Of a stretch of 64,000 bases of DNA, positions 9,435 through 21,087 are shown in pieces (the stretch's first letter is position 1; every line of letters begins with the position of its first letter). Location: positions 496,001 to 560,000 of the forward strand of contig CAJQUW010008753.1 of NCBI GenBank assembly GCA_907163375.1, in the 5' to 3' direction. This stretch comes from Prostheceraeus crozeri. Taxonomy: Eukaryota; Platyhelminthes; Polycladida; Euryleptidae. The notes under the pieces were generated by a model. It saw nothing but the letters and a program-made list of their open reading frames with translations. It had not been told where the DNA came from and did no database searches. A program made the translations under genes and the position numbers.

Positions 9435-12043
9435 TTAACTCAAACGAAAACCACTATTAAATAACTTAGCCATGTAAACAAAAAAGCAATCTTGACGCAA
9501 AGAACTTTCACATAATGGAATACGAAAATGTTTCGACACAGGAAGTTTTGGTGGTACAAGATCATGTAAAGGGTGAGATACGTCCAAAGAAATGTTCTGA
9601 AATAACCGGAAACCCTGAACTAAACGTCGATATGCTAGCGGAACAAAAAAAGGGCAATCACAATTGTCGGAGCAAATTAATCTGTGGCAGCGGTTTTGCA
9701 TTCTCTCTAATTTGATGGCCTGTGTTTCTGATAAATTGGCAAATAATGGCGCGCAGTATTCCAACAAACTTCTAACGCACGAGAAATAGACGTTACACAG
9801 ATCTTTCTTTGACAAAAATGGTTTGAGCTGCCGCAAAGCAAACAATGTAGATGAGGCGCTCTTACAAATTCCAGAAATATAGTCATTCCAAGAGAGAGTG
9901 GAATCGATGGTAACACCAAGCACACGCATGGTTTTACAGCATTTAATATCTTTCAAAATGTATGAGTTGCACTCAAAATGTCTGGACCGAGTTACAAATA
10001 ATTGTTGACATTTATTTATCTGGATTTTCATATGATTTCCAACGCACCAAGTGCTAACTTTTGAAACAGCTTGTTCGAGTGGACTAGAATTCGTGCCTTT
10101 AACAATAGGCGAACACAAAGTAAAATCATCAGCATAGCTCACAGTAAGAATGTGGTCATTGACATCATACAGGGAATCCTCAAGGTCAGCAACAAAAAAG
10201 GCAAACAAAAGCGGGCCTACCACTGATCCTTGGGGTATACCACTACCATCGTTACAGTAATCACTGTAGAAAGTATTCCACTTCACACGCTGACATCTAT
10301 CAGTTTGATAATTTTGTATAAACAGTACAATGAAGTTATCCAAACGTTTCTCGGTCATCTTTTGTACAAGTATACGATGAGACATTTTATCGAACCCTTT
10401 TTCAAAATCCAAAGCGACGAGCTGACAGCACTGAATACTACGCTTTTGAATAGCGTCACTGATAAAATTCTGCAATGATAACAGCACCGTTGTCGTCGAA
10501 CATTTAGGTCTGTACCCGAACTGGTGCTTCGAAAAGTGATACAAAAATGAGCTTTTATAGTGTTGCACTAATCTCCTCTCAAACAATCTCTCTGGCATCG
10601 GTAACAATGAAATAGGCCGTGAATTAAATAATGAGGGAGGTTTACTTTTTGGCACAGGGAAGATATTTGCGCACTTCCAAGCAGTCGGTAAGTTTGCACA
10701 CTGTAAACATAGGTTGTAGATATAACACAAGGGCTCAGACAGACAGCCGGCAAACTTTGACCACAAAATTGAGGGTATGTTATCCGAACCACTCGCTTTC
10801 CTTGGATTAACGTTTTGCAAAAGAGAATACACTTCATCTACTTTGAATTCAAAAGGAACCATGAAAGGGAGATCTTTAACACAAATAGGATCATCAATAA
10901 AATGAGAGCTGTAATGTTCATTCAGTAATTCAATAATTTCCCTCACGCTTTTAGACTGACTTGCTCGCTGTAACCAATCTTTTGAATTGTTATTGCTTGA
11001 AGTAACATTCTTGTATACATCCCAAACAGTTTTGTTTTGTTCCATTAATCGTTCAGCCCATTTATTTTTTGCATGATAAATTTCCTTCTTCACTTTATCC
11101 CTGTAATGTATGTATAGCGGCCAATTTTTGTCACGGTAGGCTTTGTAACGCTTGTTAATTAAAACTTTGATATTCGGAGTGATCCATTTCTTGTCATGGG
11201 ATGTCTTCTTTATATAATCAACAGGTATTAATTTGATACCTTCTCGCAATATTCGATAGAATGTGTCACAAGCTTCGTCAATATCTACACCACTTAAAGC
11301 AGTTACCCAATCGAAATCACTTATAAAAGATTCAACTCTTTGAATATTCGATGTACGAAGATCTAAGACTGGATGCAGGGTGGTATCACACGGGGTGAAA
11401 GTCTTACTCGGGGATAGGAGAATAACACGCTAGCACCGAATGGAGCAAAACATTGCGGATCTAAATATAAATGACTCAACGAGGAAGGTAATAAGATTTT
11501 GTCCAAAAAGGCATCACCTCTCGTTGGACTACGTACCATTTCACATAGATCAAAATTACTCTCAAAATTTGTAACATCAACATGATTGAAATCGCCAGTT
11601 ATGATGACTATAGCTGTAGGATGTCTCAAAAGATAAGAGTCAATCTCGGAACAAATATACTCACATGCGGTAGCTTGCTCAGTAGCATTCATTTTTCCTC
11701 CATCAGGAAAATACAATGTGGCAAAAATGCATTCAAATTTGAAATACCTGGCATAAATAAAAAGCAATTCCACATGAATATTATCCGATTTCACCAAAAT
11801 ATCACTAACATGAATGAAAGTCTTTGCCCATAAACAGATACCACCGCCGTTGCGATTCATTCGATCGGACCTGAAAATATCGTATTCATCCAGATATAAA
11901 ACATCATCAGGGCACAAATTGTCGAGCCATGTTTCCACTATCATGATAACGTCAGGTGAATGTGTTGACGAGAACAGAGCAATTTCGTCCAACTTATTGT
12001 TGACTGATCTAGCATTCGTAAAGCACATTGAAGGTATAAACAT
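9435..12043 (-). pseudogene. LINE ORF2: endonuclease and reverse transcriptase, one frameshift
   Basis: It starts MFIPSMCFTNARSVNNKLDE at 12043, 15 bases after the ORF1 stop. Endonuclease motifs: IMIVETWLDN, GGGICLWAK, IVIITGDFNHVDVTNFE. The frame shifts near 11390 and then runs open to 9435. Reverse transcriptase motifs: NSRPISLLPMPERLFERRL, LVALDFEKGFDKM (motif A), GSGIPQGSVVGPLLFAFFVA, and VSYADDFTL (catalytic YADD). The C-terminal thumb/connection region is complete. Apart from the frameshift it looks functional, which marks a recent insertion. Confidence 0.9.
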
Positions 12044-12058
12044 GGAGTGGGAACATCG

Positions 12059-12790
12059 TCAATCCGTCTTCTCAACAATCTTCCCACGACGTAATATAAC
12101 ATTCTCACCGGCAGCTTTCCTCGCCTTGAATTCTTCTACCAAAGCTCGATCTTGCTCCAACTGAGCTCGGGTAATATCTGGTTTAACATAAATTCTTCTC
12201 CCAGATTTTTGCTTTAACTCCTTCAACTTTGAAGAACGTCGTAGACATTTAGCTTTGGCATCATGTGATTTAAAATTAACTTTCAAAGGTCTTGGTTTGT
12301 TGCCTTTCCGTCCTCCAAGACAAGAAACACTCATAACATTGTCGAAGGACACTTCAAGAGATCGGCACAAACCGGCCACAACGGTATCATCAAATTGAAA
12401 TTCATCCACAGAATCATCATCGCACTCCTGAAGACCAAAGAATATTACATTATTGCGTTTTTCTTGAATTTCATTGGTTTCAATAATCGCATTTTTGACA
12501 ATTGAGTTGCTGTCCTCGGTCAGCTTGGAAGCTAGCTGATTCTTCATTATGTTGAGTTCATTTTCAACCATAGTCAACCTTGCGAGTATATCTTGCACTT
12601 TAACACCTTTGCATTTATCACAAGAATATGACAGATTTCCGGATTGTATCACTGATTTGCAGACACTGGCGTTAACATTAGCACAGTCTTTCCTGGCATG
12701 GACAAAGCTACCGCAGCACACACAGCGTATTGCGTCACCATCAATAGCCAAGCAACATGTCATGCACAGGACATCCGAAGAATCAGCCAT
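12059..12790 (-). CDS. LINE ORF1 protein with PHD-like zinc finger
   Basis: 243 residues, open. The N-terminus has the zinc-binding pattern C-x2-C (CMTC), C-x2-C (CVCC), H-x4-C and C-x2-C (CDKC), like the PHD-type finger of CR1/L2-group ORF1 proteins. A short coiled coil follows (about residues 68-90, LARLTMVENELNIMKNQL). Then comes the conserved RNNVIFFGLQE domain and the basic end YVKPDITRAQLEQDR. It probably binds the element RNA and multimerises. It uses its own 5' UTR and sits 15 bases upstream of ORF2. Confidence 0.85.
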   Translation of the reverse strand: MADSSDVLCMTCCLAIDGDAIRCVCCGSFVHARKDCANVNASVCKSVIQSGNLSYSCDKCKGVKVQDILARLTMVENELNIMKNQLASKLTEDSNSIVKNAIIETNEIQEKRNNVIFFGLQECDDDSVDEFQFDDTVVAGLCRSLEVSFDNVMSVSCLGGRKGNKPRPLKVNFKSHDAKAKCLRRSSKLKELKQKSGRRIYVKPDITRAQLEQDRALVEEFKARKAAGENVILRRGKIVEKTD

Positions 12791-13015
12791 AGTATGCAGT
12801 GATAGCAGCTCAGATGCAAGTTTTTAGGGATTACTCAAAAATATCGAAGTATGGCGAAAACGGAGGATGCAGTTTCACAGATGGTCTCGAGAGCTGTCAG
12901 ATGATACTTGGTAGACCGATTGCGTCTTGTTGAACACCAAATAATACGTCAAATTCGATAATGTCACACGAGACTGCAGGAGCGACGTCTTGACTCGTTC
13001 ACGCCGTCGCATGAT

Positions 13016-13399
13016 AGTGGTAATATGCAAGATCCTAGTAAACTAGATAAAACAATGAAACATTGTGTAATTTTTGATGATTGTGTTAATGATAGAAATC
13101 AGTCAGTTCAGAGAAATTATTTCACAAGAGGTAGACATAATAACTGCAGTGTTTTTTATTTAACACAAAGTATGGATTCATTAGATGGAAGTGTTATTAG
13201 AAAGAATGCAAATATATTTATACTATTTGAAATAAATGCAAGAAACTTATGTGATTTGTTAAGAGATTTATGCGTAAGAAATAAAGATGAATTTAAACAA
13301 TCGTGTAATAATGCTTGGTCAAAAGATTACGGCTTCATTACAATTAATATTGATAAAAAAATTCATGATAGAGTTATCGAACAATTGTTCTCTGACTAA
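13016..13399 (+). pseudogene. Packaging ATPase of Polinton A, right part; fossil
   Basis: Polinton coding resumes after the LINE. The segment holds a Walker-B-like hydrophobic strand ending in Asp (HCVIFDDCVND), followed by the RNYFTRGRHNN and VFYLTQSM segments that in this family follow Walker B. These match the same region of the Polinton B ATPase (TAHHREAFSIYITQN). It ends at 13399, followed by GC-rich mini-repeats. Confidence 0.8.
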
Positions 13400-13490
13400 G
13401 CTTCGCCCCGACTGAAAGTCGATAGAAAATATTTTCGCGGAGTGATCGAACGGAGTGATCGAACGGAGTGACCGAATAATTTTTTCTTAT
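13400..13490. repeat. GC-rich mini-repeats in a Polinton A spacer
   Basis: The unit GGAGTGATCGAAC recurs three times (about 13439-13476) next to a CTTCGCCCCGACT hairpin. Similar GC-rich repeats occur in other spacers of this otherwise AT-rich element. Confidence 0.6.
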
Positions 13491-13520
13491 AAATTTTTTG
13501 TTAATAAAATAAGAAAAAAT

Positions 13521-13826
13521 ATGTTAAATGCTTACAAGATAGAACATGTACCAGTTTTAAAAGATTATCGACATCCTACAAATCCTGTAAATTCGAAGAA
13601 ATAAGTTATATTTTATTATCATCATAAATACGTAGCGCTCGTTACAGATTATAAAACAAAACATGGTATTAAACCGTGTGTTAAAACAAAAGACTTTCCA
13701 CTTTGTTTAAGAAGTTTCCGAGTATTTTTGGCGTATAATAATTTATGGTGGTTGGTTAAGAAAGAACATTTAACAACACATGAATTAGTAACATTACATC
13801 AATTACATATTCCTGTGTATATGTAA
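13521..13826 (+). pseudogene. Small Polinton A gene, unknown; fossil
   Basis: It begins MLNAYKIEHVPVLKDYRHP after an A-rich leader and ends LVTLHQLHIPVYM. Its codon use matches the rest of Polinton A. Rich in His/Leu/Lys, no recognised family. It lies between the ATPase and the polymerase. It is broken, with about one break. Confidence 0.4.
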
Positions 13827-15986
13827 AAACGGAACCGAGGTTCTATGTAAAAATTCATTTTTTCTTTTAAAAAATATGAATCGTGAAATGTCTCTCGGAC
13901 AAACGTCTAGGATTGATGAATTAATCAAGAAACAAACTGCTGAGTTTGATGCGCAAATTAAACATAGTAAACGTAGTAAACGTATTAAAAAACAGAAACG
14001 TACTAGGCGTAGTATTAGACGTAATATTAAAAAACAGAAAAGTGGAACAAAAGAAATATTAGAAACTCCTATTACTGATATCTTTTTTGATGATAGAATT
14101 AAGGATGAACTTGGTGATGATTTATGTAATTTATTTAATCCAAATGAAATTAAATATGAAAATGTATCTTTTATTAATGTAGTAAATGAAATGCGGAAAC
14201 TTTTAGCAAATGGTAAAATTATTAATTTACTTGGAAAAGTTGTTAAAGATCAGGAAAATATAATTCTAAATTTTTACGTAACCTTCTATAATAAAAATTC
14301 ATTTGAAATATGGTTTTCGAATCTGGATGAGAAATCCGATGCTAACGAATGGATTTTTACAGGTAATATTAAATATGAAGATTTTGGAATGAAGTTAGTA
14401 CAAAGATCGCATAGAGGGGCAGGGATTAATATGAAATATAGAATCAAAGAATATTTCGGTGAATATTGTTATATTCCTTCTGAAGATTTTTGTTTTATTA
14501 AATGTTATAATGTTTTACGAGGTTTTAATGAAGAACAAGGAGAAATGATGAAAGAAATGTTTAATAATTTTTTATATAAAGAGAAAGCCACATCTAGAAC
14601 AGGAGTAATGTCAAACTGCAAATTTTCTCAATTCAATAAATATTTTGGAGAATGTGTTCAATATTATATAGTCCTGCCAATCGTCATTTAAATCCTAGAG
14701 GAATTGAAACGTTTCATAATTATGTTTATTACAATTATTTTCACGAAGGTTCAACAATTGGTCACTATTGTTTAATTAATAAATCTCATAAATTAAAAGC
14801 TATTAGAGAAATTGAAAATAATTTCAAACCCATATATAAAACAGTTACTGATGAAAATCTAACAACACGTCCATATAAATCATAACAAAGAAAAAAATTG
14901 ACTATGGTTCAACATATATTTGGGATCTCGTAACTTTTCCTGATCCTAACTGTTCAACAGCTCATCCTATTCCTTATGCTGTAGGAGCTATTAATTTTAA
15001 TAAATTTATATGTTGCTTACCGAAACAAAGATTGAAAGAATGAGAAACACGTTTGTTAAGTGATATGATTAAAATTAAACGATCAAAAGATGAAGATGAA
15101 ATAAAAAACTTAAAAAACAAATTTATGAGTATAATAATTTAACTGAATTAGAATTTAATAAACTTCAAAATTGTGTCAAAATATTTACGAGAACTGAGGA
15201 TGATAATGTCCAATCGGGGGAAACCCAGAGGACGCATGTCCGATCGGGGGAAACCCAGAGGACGTATGTCCGATCCATCAATTTTTTAAACCTCTTGGAA
15301 AATTTAATTATTCGAGAGTAACTTTAATAGCTCGCAATTCATCAGGTTTTGATTCCTATTTCCGATAAAAGCTAATTTTAAATTATCTAAACCGCCTCTT
15401 AAAACTTCAAGAGGAATATTGACTGCTTCATTACAAAATCCTTATACAACTGAATGTGTTAGTAGATACATTCAAAAATCTTTTAGATTTAAAAACAATA
15501 TGAAAAAAGATTCACCTTCAGGTAAATTAGCACTTAGAAACTATTATAATGAAATGTAGTTATCAACATGTAAAAACAAGTCTTTCTAAATGGTGTGAGA
15601 ATTTTAAAATTCCTACGAATGTGTGTAAATTAAATTATGAAATTGGAGACATAACACATGAAAATTATAAAGAAAAAGAAAATGAATGGAGACCATATTT
15701 AGTTAACGATACTCTTTCTTTAGCTTTTTGTATCTACAAATATAATAATGTTATGCGAGATTTAGTTGGTGAAGATATAACTACTAATTTGACATCCTCT
15801 GCTTTAAGATTTAACGGTTGGATAAAAAGCGTACAAAATGACAATATAAATATTCATTCTCATATAGATTTATGGGCTAGAAATTATATTAGAAAATCTG
15901 TTAAAGGTGGAAGAGTTTCAGCAAATATAAGAAAATATATATCGCCATTTTGTAGCATCTTGTTACCAATATTAAAACAGTATTTA

Positions 15987-16076
15987 CCTGGTCGCTACGC
16001 TGGGGGGGCTTTGTCCCCTGGTCGCTACGCTGGGGGGACTTTGTCCCCTGGTCGCTACGCTGGGGGGACTTTGTCC
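15987..16076. repeat. Three tandem 30-bp repeats inside the polymerase gene
   Basis: Units at 15987-16016, 16017-16046 and 16047-16076 are near-identical (CCTGGTCGCTACGCTGGGGG...). They are strongly GC-rich inside AT-rich coding DNA. Each unit is a multiple of three and adds PGRYAGGTLS to the local frame. Confidence 0.9.
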
Positions 16077-16976
16077 CTTGGAAGTAATTTAATAGATTTA
16101 ATGAAACAGTATCGAGATTTAGGAGATAAAACTGAAATTTGTAAGAAAATTTCAAATCAACTACTTGAACAAAAAAATTAATTTCTAATGGCTTTTGATG
16201 CAACATCTTTATATCCATCAGCTATGTATGATGAAAATTCAGAATACCCTAAAGCTGAATCAGCTATAGAATTTCGTCAAGAAGAAGAACGGGAAATAGT
16301 ATATAAATTTAATACTCAAACATTTAGACCTAAAACTGGAATATTTACAGTTGTGTTTCAATATCCCAATGATATGTTTTTTCAACCAGTTCCTATAAAA
16401 GATAAAGTTAAAAATCAAAATAATAATTCTCATGTAAAAGTAATCAGGTTTAGAAATGGTATATGTTATGATGTATTAACTTCTGTAGACATACAAGAAA
16501 TTGTTAGATGTGGGGGAAAAATCTTACATATTACTCATGGTATAATTTATGAAAAAAATTATCAAGTTTCACCATTTCGAAATTATATTGAAAAACTTTT
16601 TAATTTGAGAAAAAGATATAAAACAGAAGGAAATACTGTAGGCGATGAGTTAATTAAATTATTGATGAATTCACTATATGGAAAAACCGTACAAAAAGAT
16701 ATAACCACTAAATATCATTTATGGAATGAGAATACATTGAGAAAAAATTTCACTCAAGAAGTAAAAGATTATGAAAAATTAAATGATGAACAATATTTAG
16801 CGAAAGTAGAAATGGAAGATGATGAATTTCTTAAAACTAATATTGTAAAAGATGGGAAGACGTCATTCATGCCATCACACTTAGGTTCTTTCATTCTTTC
16901 TCACTCTAGAAGAATCATGAATAACTTTATTTTAGAAATTAATGGTTTCAACGAAAAATACATTCTTTATACAGAT

Positions 16977-18045
16977 TCAGTAACAGCTGACACGCCTGTA
17001 ATATTGAGAAAGAATAATTTATTATTTATTTCTAGAATAGATAGTATTGTAAACAACTATAAAATTAATCCGTTTGAAATTAATGGTGATATGAAAGAAA
17101 TTTCATTTGTTGATAATTTACGAGTAGAAATTATACTCGTAGAAATTTATACTCATAATGCATGGAGTTAAGTAAAAAAAATATTAGACATTACACAAAT
17201 AAAAGTATTTATCGAATAAGAACAAAAATGGTAATAGTAGATGTTACTGAAGATCATTCATTGTTAGATGAAATAGGTAATGAAATAAAGCCACACGAAT
17301 TAAATATAGGAACAAATTTACTACATAATAAATTATTTTTACACGACAATACAATCACATTGAAACAAATTGTAAGTGATATTTATGTTAATGATCCACC
17401 TAATTTAAGATGTAAGCAAGCATTTATAGAAGGGTTCTTTTTAGGAGATGGCTCTGCTGGAATCTATAATTATGAATCAGGAGTCAGATATTGTTGTGCT
17501 TTATATAACCAAGATCTTAACCTCTTAATTAAATTAAAAACATATATTAATGAAGTCTATAACAATGATTGTAAAATATATGATACGATGAGATCATCTA
17601 GGGTATGCAAACTTAATTTTCAAAATCCAAAACAATATGCCACATACTTTAGTGAAAATTATTATAATCAGTTTAAAGAAAAACGTGTTCCTTGGTATGT
17701 TCTAAATGCTGAATATAATATTAGATATTGGTTCTTTGTTGGATTTTATGCAGCATATGGGGAAGTAAATCTTTTTTTACAAGTAAATATGCAATTATTC
17801 GTTTTACACAGAAAAATAAAGAAAGCTTTAGTGGTTTATACAATTTGGCTTCATCTCTAGGTATTAATTTGGTAGTAAGCGAAAGACAAGATAAACCATT
17901 GTGTTTTACTGCGTGTCAAGTTAAAAATTATATCACCAAAGATGTCACCACTGTAAGATACTTAAATAATAAACCACAATATGTTTATGATATTGAAACA
18001 GAAGATGCCACATTTAATTGTGGTTTTCCATTAATTGTAAAATAC
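16977..18045 (+). other. Intein with LAGLIDADG homing-endonuclease region in polymerase motif C
   Basis: Directly after the LYTD of motif C the sequence reads SVTADTPVIL, the intein block A pattern (Ser first, then xDTPV). Further on come block B with the T-x-x-H motif (VTEDHSLL, 17243), a first LAGLIDADG helix (FIEGFFLGDGSAG, 17423-17461), a second one (FFVGFYAAYGE, 17732-17764), and block F (VYDIETEDATFNCGF, 17983-18027). The polymerase resumes with TDSIYIS at 18046. This is the same insertion point (between the first Asp of motif C and TDS) used by known family B polymerase inteins. In such inteins the Hint domain excises itself from the protein and the endonuclease copies the gene into empty alleles. 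This copy has decayed with its host gene, with about two breaks. Confidence 0.88.
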
Positions 18046-18535
18046 ACTGATTCAATATACATTTCTAATGAACTCTTCAATAAATTAGATGCTGCTGGAT
18101 ATGTTGGGGGAGAATTGTGTCAAGGAAAAAATGATTATGGAAATGGTGGAATTATTTTTGCAATGTTTATTGCACCTAAAATAAAATATTGTATTACTGT
18201 AGATGAACAAGGGAGACTTAGTGAAAAAAAACATTCAAGGGATATTCACAAGATAAAGTAAAAGTAGAAGATTTTATAAAATTATTCGGGTAAAACATTA
18301 TCGACTACAGTTAATAAACCATGGAAAAGATCTTTAGAAACTGGAATTAGTATTCCTGATAAAAATAATAATACTGAAGAAAAAATTTTCTGGTCAAATA
18401 AATATTCTTAAACGTCAACCACCTGATGAAAATGAAATTATGTTACCTTATAACGGAGAAGATATTCAAGCTAAAATATTTCAAACAATCGTCAGTGAGA
18501 GTAATTTTAGTGATGATGATGACACGTGGGAATAA

Positions 18536-19228
18536 TAATTTTTTTATTACATCCAAAAATATAATTAATTAATTATAGCACTCACAGCGTTTATTATTGG
18601 TTTTTATCTTCAATTGTTTGTTTGGACAACACAATTAAAACTTTTACGGAGCAGCGTGACTTCTTTCTCTCTCTCTCTCTCTCTTGATCCTGTTCGTTAC
18701 AGGAATATTGTATTCACAATGACATGCATTCTTTAAAAAAATTGTTTGTCTTCAATGAGAATAATTCCCGTATGCTTTTAATAGAATGACCTTGAACGCT
18801 AATAGAATGACCTTGAACGCTAATGGAAATTTACACCAAAATTGTTCTGGGAGCCAAAAAATGTGTCAGAATGTTTGTCAACTTGGCTGTCGATAAAAGT
18901 GCCGACATGGTTGTCTATAAAAGCGCCGACATCGCTGCCGATAAAAGTGCCGATATGGTTTGACAGTTGGTGTATTTTTCCATTCAAAACAATGTCGCAT
19001 GAATTATGGAAATTGAAATGAAGAGAAATGCTCATTCATTCAACCTCTCTCTCATATGTCTATTGTGTTTGGATTCTTTTGTTCTTATAGTGTGAATGAG
19101 ATTTCACAACCCGCATTATGCGCTATTGTCTGCGATTTGCTTTACCCGTATCAGCTGTCACAATTTTAGCAGCTGCTACACGCCAATTCTTTTAAGAAAT
19201 TTCTGAAATAGATTTTATTTCATTTAAA
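18536..19228. other. Non-coding spacer with minisatellites in Polinton A
   Basis: Less AT-rich than its surroundings. It holds a CT microsatellite (about 18667-18684), a 21-bp unit twice (AATAGAATGACCTTGAACGCT, about 18780-18823), and three copies of a 30-bp unit around GATAAAAGTGCCGACATGG (about 18890-18960). No coding potential. It may be a later small insertion or a regulatory region between the polymerase and protease genes. Confidence 0.6.
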
Positions 19229-19663
19229 ATGAGCAACATAAATGAGTTTTTAAAATTATATGGAACGCAAACAACTACAAATTTTGATCGAAAGAAAATC
19301 GAAAATCAATTGGGAATAGAGAATTTTCACGTATTGATGAGAGACGAATTACAATTCCTAAAAAATATGCCATCAGGAACCTTCAGTTTCCGGAACAAAG
19401 TTCCAACTATAAATTTCATAACAAATCTTCACACATCAGACCAAAAAAGAGTACATTGGTCAGCGGGGCAAAGAAATAAAAATGGAGATAATTATTATTT
19501 TGACCGCCCAGAGGCTGAGAACTATTGGTTCGACTCATATGGTCTTCCCCCAACAAAAGAAGTTAAAAAATTACTTGGCAATGGAACTTATAATACATTT
19601 CAAATTCAAAAACCGGGAACTACTTATTGTGGTCAATTATGTCTTTATGTTTTATTGAAATGA
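19229..19663 (+). CDS. Adenovirus-type cysteine protease of Polinton A
   Basis: 144 residues, looks whole, starting in the TTTAAAATG context. The catalytic pattern of the adenain/Ulp1-like family is visible in order: VHWSAG (His), WFDSYGLPP (acidic residue in the FDS motif), FQIQ (Gln of the oxyanion hole) and TTYCGQLCLYVL (Cys nucleophile). In Polintons and adenoviruses this enzyme matures capsid proteins. It is the last plus-strand gene before the convergent minus-strand block. Confidence 0.85.
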   Translation: MSNINEFLKLYGTQTTTNFDRKKIENQLGIENFHVLMRDELQFLKNMPSGTFSFRNKVPTINFITNLHTSDQKRVHWSAGQRNKNGDNYYFDRPEAENYWFDSYGLPPTKEVKKLLGNGTYNTFQIQKPGTTYCGQLCLYVLLK

Positions 19664-19778
19664 CAGGAAGGAGTACCATTTCTAGATATTATGTTAGAAT
19701 TGAATAATAATAATAATGATTAAAAATCGCTTCATTGTAATTCAATTTGATAAAATCGACCTCTGATATCTCCATCAT

Positions 19779-21061
19779 CTAAATCTTTGATTTCGTAAGT
19801 GATCGGATAAGTTGATTTATTTTACAAACTTCAAATATTTCTTTAGTCCAGTAGCCAACAAAGCCTTTTTCAAATTTATTTTTATAGTTAAATATTCTAA
19901 CTCTATCTCCAATTTTAAATTTCGGCTTAAGTTTCTGCAAATTCGGATTACTCTCATTCGAATAATTATTTTCGAATATTTTCTTTCGCATTAAATCAGG
20001 TTTGTCAGAAGCATTCTTCGGAGTTTCTTCAATACCTGAATGAATCGTATTGTTATACTCTTCTACAACTCCTGGTAATATCTTCAACCATTTCTGATTT
20101 CCTCGCTCAGTAAATTTTTTGAAAATTTTATTTTTTAATGATCTATTGAAACGCTCTATTACTACAGCCTTTCCTGCATTTTCAGTTGAATAAACTGAGC
20201 CTTGGCGATGACTTTCATCTGTTTCAAATAGTGCCTGAACATTTCGGTTATAAAATTCCGATCCTTTGTCAACAAACAATTTTTTGGCTTTCTATTAGTT
20301 TCTTTAAAGATTTCTTCTTCAAACGCATATTTAACTGATAGACCACTTTTGCTTTTTAAAGGCTTTACCCAAGCGTATCGTGTATATAAATCTATAACGG
20401 TCAATTCGTACTGAAACCCTCTTTCATTCGGCATATGAATGAGATCAGCACTCCAAATATCATCTTTATTAAATACTTTTACCTTCAATAAATATTTAGG
20501 CCTTCCATATTCCTTGTGAATTTCGTACACGTAGGTTTCAGAGTTACGAGTTTTGTCTATCCCCTGGCCAAAAAGCATTTTTGCTTGTAAAGCTTTCTTA
20601 ACAAACATTCTTTCAATTCTTTCTCTAAATGTAGGATTTTGAATACTATCTAATTCTTGAATCATCTTCTTATCAGCTACATGTCGAGAACTTAGGTCAT
20701 GATTTCGATGAGCTAAATCATTTCTGAAAACTGCTTCATCTACTCTGTTTATTGGTTCTTCACCTGGTTTTGGATTATTATTCTCATCTAGTCTTATATC
20801 TAATCGAGTTCCTGGACCGGTATATGAATGACCAGGAAGATGTTTTTCTTTCGAATATTTACTCCAAATAAATCCAGGAAATTTTTCTAATGTTTTTTGT
20901 ATATCCCCTCCAGTGTGCAGCCGACCGTTGCGCAGCCGACCGCTGTGCAGTCGACCGGTGTGCTGGCAATTTGAGGTTTTATGTACTTTTAAGAGATAAT
21001 CCATTAGATCAAGATTTGAAATTTTTAATTTAATTAAATTTTCGGAATTTGTAGAATTCAT
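19779..21061 (-). pseudogene. Polinton A integrase with N-terminal PLA2-like part; fossil
   Basis: The start is ATG 21061 (TTTTAAAATG context). After a GC-repeat stretch (TGRLHSGRLRNGRLHTGG), the sequence LPGHSYTGPGTRLDIRLDE resembles the parvovirus-VP1/PLA2-like domain, whose calcium loop reads PGHxYxGPG. Then follows a retroviral-type integrase core (IWSADLIHMPNERG, ELTVIDLYTRYAWVKPLKSK, and a KAVVIERFNRSLKNK segment near the glutamate) and an SH3-like C-terminal part (FKIGDRVRIFNYK). The core inserts the element with a 6-bp duplication. It is broken, with about two breaks. Confidence 0.8.
20905..20965. repeat. GC-rich repeats inside the integrase gene
   Basis: About four copies of a 12-15 bp unit (GTGCAGCCGACCG and variants), very GC-rich within AT-rich coding DNA, and multiples of three in length. 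They resemble the other GC-rich mini-repeats of Polinton A. Confidence 0.75.
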
Positions 21062-21087
21062 TTTAAAAGATAAAATAAATGTTTTAC

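Larger units (their letters stand above)
9329..13015 (-). mobile_element. Nearly intact CR1/L2-group LINE inserted in Polinton A
   Basis: A minus-strand LINE of about 3.7 kb: 5' UTR (about 12791-13015), ORF1 (12059-12790), ORF2 (9435-12043) and a short 3' UTR ending in GATAA repeats (9329-9343), i.e. a TTATC-type tail. The GC content and codon use differ clearly from the surrounding AT-rich Polinton. It lies inside the ATPase gene, so it is younger than Polinton A. A single frameshift is the only damage seen in its two genes. The right boundary (about 13015) is set by the return of Polinton codon use. Confidence 0.85.
13876..18535 (+). pseudogene. Protein-primed DNA polymerase B of Polinton A, with intein; fossil
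   Basis: A family B polymerase gene. The N-terminus is very basic (about residues 30-55). The exonuclease region starts near 14918 (YIWDL). Polymerase motif A (DATSLYPS) is at 16197-16220, motif B (NSLYGK) at 16668-16685, and motif C (YTD...TDS) spans 16968-18054, where it is split by an intein. In Polintons this enzyme replicates the element using a protein primer. A triple 30-bp GC-rich repeat lies inside the coding region (15987-16076). It is broken, with roughly ten breaks. The gene ends with an acidic tail near 18535. Confidence 0.88.

Noticed and set aside
18667-18684. A promoter element (GAGA-type) in the CT run
   Set aside because: A simple microsatellite with no gene start nearby in either direction.
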